Shown: positions 10,201 through 17,654, counted from the first letter of the stretch. The stretch is 40,031 nt of DNA from JBIOWF01 sp044868295 (GCA_044868295.1 JBIOWF010000137.1:1-40031), one strand, 5' to 3'. The notes: generated from the sequence alone by a model not told the origin. Made by a program: numbers and translations.

Positions 10201-10598
10201 GGATGTTGCGTCATATGGGCGCCTGCCCTCCCGACCATCCGCTGCGGTCGCTGCCGAAACGGCAGGTGAGCTTCAACTACCTCGGCGTCTTCGACAGTTC
10301 GCAGGAGGCCGACGCGCTGCTGACCGCCCTGCCGAGCTCGCTCGGAGCGGAACAGAGCCCAGAGGCTGAGCGCCACTACTTGATCGACATTGCGGCACAG
10401 GTGAGCGGCGGGCAACTGGAGTTCGCCGTCAAGTACTCACCCGAGGTGCACTCGGCGGAAGAGGTCGAACGCTGGCTCGACCGGTGCGAGACGACGCTGC
10501 GCCAACTGCTGAGTGGTGCCGCGCCCGCCGGGCTCGGCGACATCGACCAGGACGAACTGCTGCTCGCCCTCCAAGAGGTCGGATTCGATACCGACTAG
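4266..10598 (+). CDS. Multidomain loading synthetase: pseudo-A / acyl-AMP ligase / ketoreductase / carrier / epimerase
   Basis: The protein is 2110 residues. I chose GTG 4266 because a GAGGAG ribosome site ends at 4254; an in-frame GTG at 4254 overlaps that site. Residues 1-480 look like a decayed adenylation domain: A2-like and A8-like segments remain, but there is no TSG-TG-PKG loop and no A10 lysine. Residues about 510-1035 are an intact AMP-forming ligase with LLTSGSTGAPKG (about 653), WLAVDHVGG (about 694; acyl-ligase type rather than amino-acid type) and IGKIRR. Residues 1040-1540 are a ketoreductase with GGLGGVG (about 1278), FSS (about 1418) and the catalytic Tyr in DYAGAC. The carrier motif GGDSI has S1600. 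Residues 1625-2090 are a canonical epimerase with HHAAVDGVSWR (about 1790), EGHGR, RTVGWFT and FNYLG. There is no condensation domain, so it probably starts the chain with a carboxylic (perhaps keto) acid. A KR and an E domain serving one carrier is unusual. Confidence 0.9.
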   Translation: MQSNPFEDVTGTAELAGRVLEALRARGDAPAADKHGGDALADWATDLAAALREREVGPGELVSVVASEPVHTVIGCLAAWQAGATPWTGPADAPARLELLVAGRTVTAHPYEPVHLDAALMVSEILVGCVAHPLISLGRLQPPVEAPEAVRILADWRVDAWLPVVVRAWLAGVPRVSLHPADVASAADLTADPAALLACPAVRLGDAAPSGGGYAGLLSWGAGPQDRLASDERHQHGFGDHFVLAAAHHRPADGERSLRGQVHGRHRICNPAGRPLPDNAWGRLALAGRLPVIGDTVDAVAESLAAEPGPRTSVTDYRARRRSDGSVEFDLSELDPLRYVGRRLATAPVTRLLAAAGLTDAALLARNPDSDRTRLVLYTADGATPPDAVERLTAALPEWAAPLGVAAVPVLPRDDAGHVDLVRLAATVAPDDWLLAHAERSLTGHVGAPVRLRATAVPAEADAQPLPAEFTAGGGHYPGDRLAQSTGPALTPPPGDLTDRLRRAAGTPHGLLLVDADGGERELTYRQLLTDAARVAAHLRERGVQPGSELIVHCPDPADLFTGIWASILIGVLPLPITPPSPYDTASNPLWHLLGPDTMLAGRTILTTEWQRDITVPALDRRGLTAEVLIMEDARTHEPLPEADWTPRPHALMLLTSGSTGAPKGVALSHRNLVHLAEAIRLEFDLGDETSLNWLAVDHVGGLVQHHMRDLCLANRQIHVDTGYALAEPIRLLDLCDKHQVTITWMANFGFNLINEQAEKIARGSWNLSRLKVWENGGEAVTHEGNQRFLALLAPHSLRPDVIKPVFGMTETSSAIIGAHNLIAGRQDYVHWLGDTTLDSPVERALPGEGSPFAEVGKPMAGISMRVVDAKGRVCPEGVNGRIEVSGPQVMDGYYRNPSANTETFTDDGWLRMGDCGFMLNGSLVVTGREKDVIIVNGLNYAARALENTVEAVPGVRQGCCAVVSVRHPDAITDDLVVFYTSVAAATAEPTAIEAALIAEHSLRPVAVVELDPEQWPRTAIGKIRRRPLAQGFLVGEFADRIALRRDSGLGDRVMLPAWHFVPRWQPSAPAPAAGRKVLWLGERAPAGAALAATTGAPFGGFDGAGNARYRAGHDGDLTALLTAAAERLGGLEAVIETRWRAEPAADDAATAVRAAAEAHTEWDALCRTAAQLPEPPALILATNAAAVVTGTEPNIAHAVLTGVAESLGQSYARVPIALVDGAPDDALLAETAGRGRTQVAHRDGVRLVRRLLPVPSAPVPAAPGRVLREGGSYLVVGGLGGVGAHLCRHLLRQFRARLLIVGRSPAEDGDPRAQTLAHLAGQVGSASYGEVRYRALDATDPDALRAAVEAAEKDWDGPLDAVFNLVGEGSVVEQLDALTRPGQADPTLLRRRAADRIRLCHTLDAVLRDRASSVVTFSSVNGFFGGAGFTDYAGACAYQAAYSAWSARRGGRENICLDWSMWKQVGMAAGAPSTLLDLARRRGFGSLTPAQGLASLHLAIDTGEPRVLIGLSAAGDVLGLLPYDSVRYTVEADGVDDPTRVADLLGMAPASVRCVRTATRRASAVPAPHTASLLAIFRDVLRRPELTEEDNFFASGGDSIRAIQVVARATERGVTFSPLDLFEHKTVGALLAHLADHDKLDEIPVEDEGEDSSAPIPLPPVFSWWLEKADTPEARDHFTMSMRYQVEGGLGPAQVEAALLALAAHHDALRLRLAEQSDGWRLTVEGTAEGSLRFEAHELSADGDKEGRRADEIESKLHRGLNPDAGPVVRAAHLRYTDRPYAHLIVVIHHAAVDGVSWRILEEDLGALLDAQRTGSPIALPAKTLGFLGWARRVARRARQADGRALADAWHARLARPSGTLPASPEGPLREGGTKILNRSLPSGAVDLPADASLNEVLLTAVGWSLAEWMGADAVTVDVEGHGRLQRDLPTDLSRTVGWFTSIAPLRLDMAGCATAVDALQRVRRAIDDLRGRDLEWGMLRHMGACPPDHPLRSLPKRQVSFNYLGVFDSSQEADALLTALPSSLGAEQSPEAERHYLIDIAAQVSGGQLEFAVKYSPEVHSAEEVERWLDRCETTLRQLLSGAAPAGLGDIDQDELLLALQEVGFDTD

Positions 10599-10750
10599 GG
10601 AGTCTCTCGCAGATCTTGCCGTAGGGGACAGCGATCCAGATCGGTGGATCACAAGGCGGAGGAGAAGCCGATCTGGGCGTGACGAGCAGGCAGGGGATCT
10701 GAGACACGACCTGGACACGAGACGGCACACCATCCCTAGGAGACACCCGC

Positions 10751-12217
10751 ATGACCGACCTGCCCGGAACCACCCGATCACGCTGGACCGCGTTGTACGC
10801 GCTTTGCATGGGCGAGTTGATGCTCCTGCTCGACGCCACGATCGTGAACGTGGCGCTGCCCTCGATTCAGCGGGATCTGGGCTTCTCGCAGAGCGACCTG
10901 GCCTGGATCGTCAACGCCTACCTGATCGCCTTCGGCGGCCTGCTCCTGCTCGCCGGCCGGCTCGGCGACCTGATCGGCAAAAGGCGGATCTTCCTGACCG
11001 GGCTGGCCGTGTTCACCGTCGCCTCGGTGCTGTGCGCCGTCTCGCAGAGCGAGTTCATGCTGATCGCCTCCCGGTTCGCGCAGGGGGTGGGCGGCGCGCT
11101 CACCAGCGCGCTGATCCTCAGCATGGTCGTGACGCTCTTCCCCGAGCCACGGGAGCAGGCCAAAGCGATCGGCGTGTACGGGTTCGTCACCACCGCGGGC
11201 GGCTCCCTCGGGCTGGTCGCCGGCGGCACCCTCACCTCCGCGTTGAACTGGCACTGGGTCTTCCTGATCAATCTGCCGATCGGCGTGGTGACCGCGGCGC
11301 TCACCGTACGCCATGTCGCGCATGAGAAGGGGATCGGGCTCGGGAAGAGCTCCGACTTCCCCGGGGCCGTCCTGCTCACCGCTGGTCTGATGCTCGGCGT
11401 CTACACCATCCTGGGAGTCGATGAGCGGGGCTGGACGTCGGCGCAGACGCTGGCTCTTGGGGCGGTGGCGATCGCCCTCATCGCCGGATTCCTGGTCCGG
11501 CAGCTGCGCGCCGCCAACCCGCTGATGCCACTGCGGCTCTTCCGCTCGCGGAACCTCAGCGGTGCCACCGTCATCCAGCTGCTGTTGGTGGCCGGGATGT
11601 TCGGCGTCTTCTTCTTCGGCGCTCTTTACCTGCAGCAGGTTCTCGGCTTCGACCCGTTCCAGGTCGGCCTGGGTTTTCTGCCCGCGGCCGTCACCATGGG
11701 CGTGACCGCGCTCTGGCTGTCCGGACCGTTCTCCCTGCGTTTCGGCCTGCGCACCACGCTACTGACGAGCCTGTGCCTGATCACCTGCTGTCTGCTGCTG
11801 TACGCGCGCACCCCAGGGGACGGCAGTTACGCCGTCGACGTCCTTCCGGCCCTGATCCTTTTCGGGCTCGGCGGCGGCCTAGGCTTCCCAAGTCTCATGG
11901 GCATGGCCATGTCCGATGCCACCCCGAGCGACTCCGGAGTCACCTCAGGGCTGCTCGGCACCAGCTACCAGGTGGGCGGCGCGGTCGGCCTCGCCGTACT
12001 GACCAGCATCGCCACCGGGCGCGCGGCCGACGTGGCGGCGGCGGGAGAATCAGCGGACGCGGCACTCAACGCGGGCTACCACCTGGCCCACCGAGTCGCC
12101 GCGGTCCTGGTCGCCCTCGCGATCCCGGTCAGCCTCCTCGTCCTGCGGAAGACCCAGCGCCAGGACACCTGGGAGCAGCCTGCGGACGGCGACCACACGT
12201 TCGCCGAAGCAGACTGA
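10751..12217 (+). CDS. MFS drug exporter, DHA2 (EmrB/QacA) family
   Basis: A 488-residue, highly hydrophobic protein of the length typical for 14-helix DHA2 transporters, which export drugs by proton antiport across the cytoplasmic membrane. The DHA2 signature LDATIVNVALP lies in helix 1, and the loop 2-3 motif GRLGDLIGKRR follows. A central pair of extra helices and a repeat of the motif in the second half (LSGPFSLRFG) are also visible. The ATG at 10751 has AGGAGA seven bases upstream. The gene lies 152 bases after the loading synthetase and before pheST on the same strand, so I infer that it exports the cluster product and adds to self-protection. The specific substrate cannot be read from the sequence. 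Confidence 0.93.
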   Translation: MTDLPGTTRSRWTALYALCMGELMLLLDATIVNVALPSIQRDLGFSQSDLAWIVNAYLIAFGGLLLLAGRLGDLIGKRRIFLTGLAVFTVASVLCAVSQSEFMLIASRFAQGVGGALTSALILSMVVTLFPEPREQAKAIGVYGFVTTAGGSLGLVAGGTLTSALNWHWVFLINLPIGVVTAALTVRHVAHEKGIGLGKSSDFPGAVLLTAGLMLGVYTILGVDERGWTSAQTLALGAVAIALIAGFLVRQLRAANPLMPLRLFRSRNLSGATVIQLLLVAGMFGVFFFGALYLQQVLGFDPFQVGLGFLPAAVTMGVTALWLSGPFSLRFGLRTTLLTSLCLITCCLLLYARTPGDGSYAVDVLPALILFGLGGGLGFPSLMGMAMSDATPSDSGVTSGLLGTSYQVGGAVGLAVLTSIATGRAADVAAAGESADAALNAGYHLAHRVAAVLVALAIPVSLLVLRKTQRQDTWEQPADGDHTFAEAD

Positions 12218-12220
12218 GTC

Positions 12221-12251
12221 GAACGCCGCTTCCGGCGCGTCCGCGGCGTTC
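12221..12251 (+). terminator. Possible factor-independent terminator after the MFS gene
   Basis: A perfect 9-bp stem (GAACGCCGC paired with GCGGCGTTC) with a 13-base loop starts four bases after the MFS stop codon. There is no T-run, which is common for actinomycete hairpin terminators. If it works, pheST is transcribed from its own promoter in the roughly 145 bases that follow. Confidence 0.4.
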
Positions 12252-12396
12252 CCGCGACCGCCGGCGGCGCGTCCGCGGCCACCGGAAAGCGTGTCGCCTC
12301 GGGGCGCGGGCTGCCGTAAGATCGACGTCTGCTTGGCCACTACGCGCAAGCTTTACGTCAACGACAGGAACAGCACAGCTCGACCGGAAGGGGCCG

Positions 12397-13431
12397 ATGA
12401 CTGTGGACGTAGAAGCGCTGCGTCACCAACTGCTCGATGATTTGACGGCTGCGGGGTCCCCACCACAGGTCGAGGACGTCCGGGTCAAATATCTCGGGCA
12501 GAAGGGCTTGATCACAAGCGTCATCCGCGGAACCGACTTCAGCGCTCTGTCCGCGGAGGAACGCCGCTCGGTCGGGCAGGGCGTCAGCGGGCTGAAGACC
12601 TTCGCGGAGCGCGAGATCAACGCCGCCCGCAAACGGGCCGAGGCGGCCGCTACCCGCGAGCGACGGGCCGGCCTGGTCGACCTCACCATGCCGGGGACCA
12701 CCGACCGCACCGGCAGCGTCCATCCGGTCGCGCACATCCAGATGTTCCTTGAGGACGTCTTCCGAGGCATGGGCTTCATGGTCGAAGCCGGCTACGAAGT
12801 CGAGGAGGAGTACTACAACTTCGATGCGCTGAACACGCCCGCCGACCACCCCGCCCGGGACATGCACGACACGTTCTGGCTGGACAACGGATCCCTGCTG
12901 CGGACCCACACCTCGGCGACCCAGGTGCGCTCCATGCTTCGATATGGCGCGCCGCTTCGAGCGATCTTTCCTGGACGCTGCTTCCGCTATGAATCCACCG
13001 ACGCCTCCCACGAGACCTCCTTCCATCAGTGCGAGGGCCTCATGGTGGACACCGACGTCACGGTGGCGACGGTGCTCGGTGTGATGAAGGCCTTGCTGGC
13101 CAAGGTGTTCGAGCGTGAGGTGACCGTGCGGCTGCGGCCCGGTTATTTCCCCTTCGTGGAGCCCGGCTTCGAACTCGACCTCAGCTGTCTGATCTGTTCA
13201 GGCTCCGGCTGCAAGGTCTGCAAGCGCACCGGCTGGGTGGAGTTGATGCCCTGCGGCATGGTCCACCCGAATGTGCTGAAGGCTGGCGGTATCGACCCCG
13301 ATATTTATAGCGGTTTCGCCTTCGGGCTGGGTCTCACTCGTCTAGCGATGATGAAGTTTGGCATTCCGGACATCCGGCTGTTTGGCGCGGGCGACATCCG
13401 TTTTTACGGGCAGTTCCCCGCGACTGTCTGA
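12397..13431 (+). CDS. pheS: Phenylalanyl-tRNA synthetase alpha subunit (cluster-located copy)
   Basis: This 344-residue protein has the full length of a class II PheRS alpha subunit, which activates phenylalanine and, with the beta subunit, charges tRNA-Phe. The ATG at 12397 follows GGAAGGGG; the frame is open further upstream but only antisense-like sequence lies there. Residues 1-90 are the tRNA-binding coiled arm. Visible class II motifs are FRYES in motif 2, FHQCEGL, the pocket segment YFPFVEPG, and motif 3 GLGLTR with its Arg. CxxCxGxGCxxC precedes GWVEL, an insertion known from Bacillus-type PheS. The pocket residue after FPF is Val where E. coli has Thr; Thermus also has Val there, so this alone does not prove altered inhibitor binding. 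It sits between a drug exporter and pheT, away from any usual housekeeping neighbours. I infer a second, resistance-type copy. Confidence 0.92.
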   Translation: MTVDVEALRHQLLDDLTAAGSPPQVEDVRVKYLGQKGLITSVIRGTDFSALSAEERRSVGQGVSGLKTFAEREINAARKRAEAAATRERRAGLVDLTMPGTTDRTGSVHPVAHIQMFLEDVFRGMGFMVEAGYEVEEEYYNFDALNTPADHPARDMHDTFWLDNGSLLRTHTSATQVRSMLRYGAPLRAIFPGRCFRYESTDASHETSFHQCEGLMVDTDVTVATVLGVMKALLAKVFEREVTVRLRPGYFPFVEPGFELDLSCLICSGSGCKVCKRTGWVELMPCGMVHPNVLKAGGIDPDIYSGFAFGLGLTRLAMMKFGIPDIRLFGAGDIRFYGQFPATV

Positions 13432-13479
13432 CCAGCCGGCCGCTCAGCAACGCCGAACCGAGACGAGTGAACCTGACAC

Positions 13480-15876
13480 ATGAAGATCTCCCTCAACTGG
13501 CTCTCCGACCACGTCGACCTTGACGGGCTGACACCCGAGGCCGTCGCCGAACGGCTCACGATCTCCACGGCCGAGGTCGAGGGCTTCGAGGTGGTGACCA
13601 ATCGGGCCGACAGCGCCGTGGTCGCCCTCGTCACCGCCGTAGAGCCGATCGCCCCCGCCACCGATGACACCCTGGGCCTGCGGGCCGTCACCGTCGACAC
13701 CGGTACCGGCCTGCACACCACGGTCACCTCCGCCGTCGACGTCGCTGTGAGCATGCTGGCGGCGTATGCACCGATAGGCGCCGAATTGCCCGCAGGAAGG
13801 CTCGAGGCCATGGAGGTGGGCGGCCGCACCAGCGAGGGGATGCTGTGCTCGCCCGCCGACATCGGCTTGGGCGCCACGGGGGACGCACTGTTGCGATGCC
13901 CTCCGGGCAGTGCCCTCGGCACCCCGCTGTCCCGGTGGATCCCGCTGCGGGACGTACTCATAGAGATCGACAACAAGAGCCTCACCCACCGCCCGGACCT
14001 GTGGGGCCACTACGGCTTCGCCCGGGAACTGGCCGCGATCCTGAAGAGGCCGCTGCGTCGGCTCGATGTCGCGGACCTGGCCGCGTTCGACGTGCTACCC
14101 GAGTTCCCCGTACGCAACGACGGCGGCGACGACTGTCCCGTGGTCACGGCCCTCGCGCTGGACGTGGCCGGCAACGTCGTGTCCCCGCTGCGCATCCAGG
14201 CACGGCTGCACATGCTCGGGCACCGCACCTTCGATGTGCTGGTGGACCTCACCAACTATGTGATGCTGGAGCTGGGCCAGCCCACCCACGCCTACGACCG
14301 GGACCGTGTGGGCTCGCTGCATGTGGCGTCGGCCGGCACGGTGACCTCCATCCGGACCTTGGACGGCCAGGAACGGCGCCTGGTCCCGGAGGACCTGCTC
14401 ATCCTGAGCGATTCGGGCCCGGTGGGCCTCGCGGGGATCATGGGCGGCCGAGACTCCGCCGTCGGCCCCGGCACCCGGCGGGTCCTGATCGAGAGCGCCA
14501 ACTTCCGGGCCGCCCCCGTCCGGCGCACCTCCATCCGACTGAACCTGCGCACAGATGCCGGTCAGCGGTACGAGAAGAGCCAGCCGCCCGCCGTGACCCG
14601 GCTGGCCACCGGCCGCATCGTGCGCCTGCTCGACGAGGCGGGCGCCCGCCCCGAAGCGACAAGCCGTTTCACGGTCCGCGGGGATCTCCGCGACCACGTC
14701 CGCACCATCGCGATGGACGCCGGCCACGTACAGCGCAGCGCCGGAGCGGACATCCCCGACGCCGAGATCGACGCGATCCTCACCGCACTCGGCTTCACCA
14801 CGAGTCGGCAGGAAGGCCAGCTGATCGTCGGCGTGCCGTCCTTCCGCGGCCGCCAGGACATCGCCATCCCGGCCGACGTGGTCGAGGAGGTGCTTCGGGT
14901 TCACGGATACGACCGGATCGAACCGCGACTGCCCGCGGCCCGGCTGGAGCCGATCAAGCCCAATCCCGCCATCCAGCGGGAGCACAAGGCACGGCGCATC
15001 CTCGCCGGCGCCCACGGCTTCGTCGAGGTGCAAACGTATCTGTGGACCGATGACGACTGGCTGAACCGGATCGGCTTCGACCCGGGCGAGGTGCTGCGGC
15101 TGCGCAACCCAATCGCCCCGGAAAAGTCCCGGCTGCGCACCACGCTGCTGCCCAACCTGTTCAAGGTAGCCCACGACAACCTCGGGAACAGCGACGAGTA
15201 CGCGGTGTTCGAGATCGGCAGGGTGATCCTGGTCGAGGACGGACGGCACCAGGAGGTCAGTCGACTCGCCGGAGTCAGCGTGCGACCGGGCCGCGGTCCG
15301 ACGCTCGAGGAGCACTACCGTCAGGTCAAGGGCGCGCTGGAGGCTCTGGTGCGCGCCATCGGCTGGGAGACGTTGCGCGCTCAGCCGGACAAGGTCGGTG
15401 AGGATGAGGCCCCCTGGCGGGTGCTGGATCTCACCGCGGCCCTCAGCGACGACTCCGGGCCGATCGGTACGGCGGGTGTGCTGTACGGTCCGATCCTGGA
15501 CACGGTGACCCCACAACGGCAGGCCGTCTGGTTCGAACTCGACCTCGACCGGCTGACCGGTGCGCTCTATTCGGCGGAGCAGTACCGGCCGTTCTCGGTG
15601 TACCCGGACTCCCGGCAGGACTTCTCCGTGCTCTGGCCGATCGCCAGGACCTACGCGGGCCTCGAGCGGATCCTCGACGAGTTCGGCCACCCCCTCGTCC
15701 AGCAGCGGGAGTTCCTGCTGGACTACAAGGGCAAGGGCCTGGAGCCCGGCATCGGCAGCTACACGTTCCGCTATCGGCTGACCCACCCCGAACGGACCCT
15801 CACCGGAGAGGACCTGGCGGAGTTCCGCGCGGACTTCCTCCGCTTCCTCGACGCGCGGGACATCCGGCTGCGCTAG
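13480..15876 (+). CDS. pheT: Phenylalanyl-tRNA synthetase beta subunit (cluster-located copy)
   Basis: A 798-residue protein of normal length for PheRS beta, the partner of pheS 48 bases upstream. It opens with MKISLNWLSDHVD, followed by the EMAP-like tRNA-binding domain. The segment EIDNKSLTHRPDLWGHYG replaces the NRPDL-type segment of most actinobacterial or enterobacterial enzymes and points to a divergent lineage. A B3/B4 region begins near LVDLTNYVMLELGQPTHAYD, so an editing domain is probably present. The C-terminus carries the FDX-ACB anticodon-binding domain (YPDSRQDFS, GSYTFRYRL). No frameshift or missing domain was seen, so pheST looks functional. Whether it is the only PheRS of the cell cannot be told from this window. 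If it were, it would be an essential gene in an unusual place. Confidence 0.92.
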   Translation: MKISLNWLSDHVDLDGLTPEAVAERLTISTAEVEGFEVVTNRADSAVVALVTAVEPIAPATDDTLGLRAVTVDTGTGLHTTVTSAVDVAVSMLAAYAPIGAELPAGRLEAMEVGGRTSEGMLCSPADIGLGATGDALLRCPPGSALGTPLSRWIPLRDVLIEIDNKSLTHRPDLWGHYGFARELAAILKRPLRRLDVADLAAFDVLPEFPVRNDGGDDCPVVTALALDVAGNVVSPLRIQARLHMLGHRTFDVLVDLTNYVMLELGQPTHAYDRDRVGSLHVASAGTVTSIRTLDGQERRLVPEDLLILSDSGPVGLAGIMGGRDSAVGPGTRRVLIESANFRAAPVRRTSIRLNLRTDAGQRYEKSQPPAVTRLATGRIVRLLDEAGARPEATSRFTVRGDLRDHVRTIAMDAGHVQRSAGADIPDAEIDAILTALGFTTSRQEGQLIVGVPSFRGRQDIAIPADVVEEVLRVHGYDRIEPRLPAARLEPIKPNPAIQREHKARRILAGAHGFVEVQTYLWTDDDWLNRIGFDPGEVLRLRNPIAPEKSRLRTTLLPNLFKVAHDNLGNSDEYAVFEIGRVILVEDGRHQEVSRLAGVSVRPGRGPTLEEHYRQVKGALEALVRAIGWETLRAQPDKVGEDEAPWRVLDLTAALSDDSGPIGTAGVLYGPILDTVTPQRQAVWFELDLDRLTGALYSAEQYRPFSVYPDSRQDFSVLWPIARTYAGLERILDEFGHPLVQQREFLLDYKGKGLEPGIGSYTFRYRLTHPERTLTGEDLAEFRADFLRFLDARDIRLR

Positions 15877-16018
15877 GTGGACTGACTCGACACCGATGGG
15901 GGCCCGCAGCCGCCGCGGCGAATGACCGGTTGGCGTTCAGCCTGGACGACGCCCGGCGGCACCTCATTGGCCTGGCCGCTGCGGAGCGGTTCCCGTCATG
16001 CGGTCCACGGCGACCGGT

Positions 16019-16573
16019 TCATACCCGGCGTTTGGTCGCGGCTTTGACGGCGCCGCCCATGAGTTTCTCAAGCAAGGCGACCAGAGTGTCACGCTCGGCG
16101 TCGGTGAGCGTGGCGGCCCAGGCCTGCTCCCGCTCGTTGTGGGCGAGGAAGGCGTTCGTGATGGCTTCGTGACCGGCCGAGGTCAGGCTCAGCTGGACCG
16201 CGCGGCGGTCGTGGTCGGACTGCCTACGGGACACCAACCCGTCCCGTTCGAGCGTGTTCACCAGGGCCGAGACGGCGGCCCGGCTCATACCCGACAGCTC
16301 GGCGACCCGCTTGGCCTCGGCCGGGCCGGCGAGCCAGAGCACGAACAGCAGCCGGAAGCCGGGCCAGCTGAAGCCGCGCGGACGGTGCACGGAGGACTCC
16401 AGGTCGTAGACCAGAGCGCTGGTGACCCGGTGCAGGGTCAGCACGAGGCGCATCGCGGCGGAGTCGATCTCCGGCAACTCCCTGCTGGTGCGGCCGACCG
16501 CGTAATCCACGAAGGACAGGAAATCCAACTGTCGCGGCGTGGACTCGTTGGGCTCAGCGGGCTCGGCGGTCAT
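16019..16573 (-). CDS. MarR-family transcriptional regulator
   Basis: A 184-residue winged-helix repressor of the MarR family. The DNA-binding helix region reads RVAELSGMSRAAVSALVNTLE, and the wing is marked by SDHDRRAVQLSLT. Flanking helices form the dimer interface. It is divergent from the metallo-hydrolase gene at 16692, and the 118-base gap holds an AT-rich palindrome that could be its operator. MarR proteins usually repress neighbouring genes until an aromatic or phenolic ligand binds. This would suit control of the adjacent FAD monooxygenase set, an inference from position. The N-terminal 30 residues are longer than in minimal MarR proteins, and the ATG at 16573 is the only good in-frame start seen. 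Confidence 0.9.
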   Translation of the reverse strand: MTAEPAEPNESTPRQLDFLSFVDYAVGRTSRELPEIDSAAMRLVLTLHRVTSALVYDLESSVHRPRGFSWPGFRLLFVLWLAGPAEAKRVAELSGMSRAAVSALVNTLERDGLVSRRQSDHDRRAVQLSLTSAGHEAITNAFLAHNEREQAWAATLTDAERDTLVALLEKLMGGAVKAATKRRV

Positions 16574-16646
16574 ATCGCAAGGCTATGGCTCACCGGGCAG
16601 GACCTCGGCCGGGCGTCTTCCCTGGCGGGGCTCAAGGGCGTACCAT

Positions 16647-16684
16647 CTCCCAAAGATAATAAAACCTTTGATTAATTATGGGAG
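16647..16684 (+). promoter_or_regulatory. Divergent promoter with nested inverted repeats, candidate MarR operator
   Basis: CTCCCA (16647-16652) is matched by TGGGAG (16679-16684). Inside them CAAAG (16651-16655) is matched by CTTTG (16666-16670). The 30 bases between the outer arms are strongly AT-rich in an otherwise GC-rich region and contain GATAAT (16655-16660), a good -10 element for the gene at 16692. The right arm overlaps its ribosome site GGAGG (16681-16685). A repressor bound here would block both polymerase and the start of the downstream operon. Confidence 0.55.
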
Positions 16685-16691
16685 GTCCGCC

Positions 16692-17654
16692 ATGGCGCGC
16701 AACGCGTTCGCCTCGTCCGCAGACCTGGGCGAGAAGCGACAGACCCTGGAGGTGCCGGCCGACGGCGTCTACGCGCTGACCGCAGAAGGCGACCCGAACG
16801 TCGGGGCCATTGAAGGGGAAGACTTCCTGGTCTGCTTCGAGGCTCTGGCCACGCCGGTGGCCGCCGGCGAGTGGCTGGCCAAGCTCCGGGAGCACACCGA
16901 TAAACCCGTCAAATACCTGGTCTTGTCGCACTACCACGCGGTCCGGGTGCTGGGGGCGAGCGCCTTCGACGCCCAGGTCATCGTCGCGCACGACAAGACC
17001 CGCGCGCTGATCGCCGAGCGGGGCAAGCAGGACTGGGAGTCCGAGTACGGGCGGATGCCACGGCTGTTCAAGGACCCCGCCTCGATTCCCGGCCTGACCT
17101 GGCCGACCGCCACCTTCTCCGACCGGTTCACGATCGACCTCGGTGGCGACCGGGGAGATCTCGTGCTCCAGCACTGCGGTCGCGGGCACACCGAGGGTGA
17201 CATCGTGGCCTGGCTGCCGCAGCAGAAGATCCTGTTCGCCGGTGACCTGGTGGAGGCGCAGGCCGCGCTCTACACGGGCGACGCCTTCCACCGCGAATGG
17301 TCGACGGAAACGCTGGACCGGGTGGCTGCGTTCGGCGCGGAGACGCTGATCGGCGGTCGGGGCGCGGTGGCCCTCGGGCACGAGGCCGTGACTGCCGCGA
17401 TCGGCCAGACCCGCCACTTCCTGCAGGTGATGCTGCGTGAGGTGGGCGCGGTGCGGCAGCGCGGGGGCACGCTCAGGGAGGCGTTCGAGGCCACCCACGC
17501 GGCCCTGGTGGACCGGTACGGCGGCTGGCCCATCTTCGAACACTGCCTGCCCTTCGACGTCTCCCGCCTCTGGGACGAGCTGTCCGGCATCGAGCGACCC
17601 GTGATCTGGACGGCCCAGCGCGACCGTGAGATCTGGAACCAGCTGCAGGACTGA
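16692..17654 (+). CDS. Metallo-beta-lactamase-fold hydrolase with altered metal motif
   Basis: This 320-residue protein has the metallo-beta-lactamase fold: a loop at LVLSHYHAVRVLG where the family has HxHxDH, then HCGRGHTEGDIVAW and ILFAGDLVE, which match the later metal-ligand regions. The first motif is HYHAVR, so the HxH pair is kept but the following Asp-His of the usual dinuclear site is replaced. This suggests one metal or changed chemistry. The start at 16692 is supported by GGAGG six bases upstream; the open frame extends further but across the promoter. It is the first gene of a set continuing with an FAD monooxygenase 14 bases downstream. I infer a catabolic or detoxifying role on an aromatic compound, substrate unknown. 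Confidence 0.85.
   Translation: MARNAFASSADLGEKRQTLEVPADGVYALTAEGDPNVGAIEGEDFLVCFEALATPVAAGEWLAKLREHTDKPVKYLVLSHYHAVRVLGASAFDAQVIVAHDKTRALIAERGKQDWESEYGRMPRLFKDPASIPGLTWPTATFSDRFTIDLGGDRGDLVLQHCGRGHTEGDIVAWLPQQKILFAGDLVEAQAALYTGDAFHREWSTETLDRVAAFGAETLIGGRGAVALGHEAVTAAIGQTRHFLQVMLREVGAVRQRGGTLREAFEATHAALVDRYGGWPIFEHCLPFDVSRLWDELSGIERPVIWTAQRDREIWNQLQD

Noticed and set aside
11773..12396. In-frame extension of pheS upstream into the MFS gene
   Set aside because: The residues are an off-frame reading of the MFS gene; PheS length and a ribosome site support ATG 12397.
12218..12396. T-box or attenuator leader for pheST
   Set aside because: I saw no T-box sequence or specifier loop; only a hairpin that looks like a terminator of the MFS gene.
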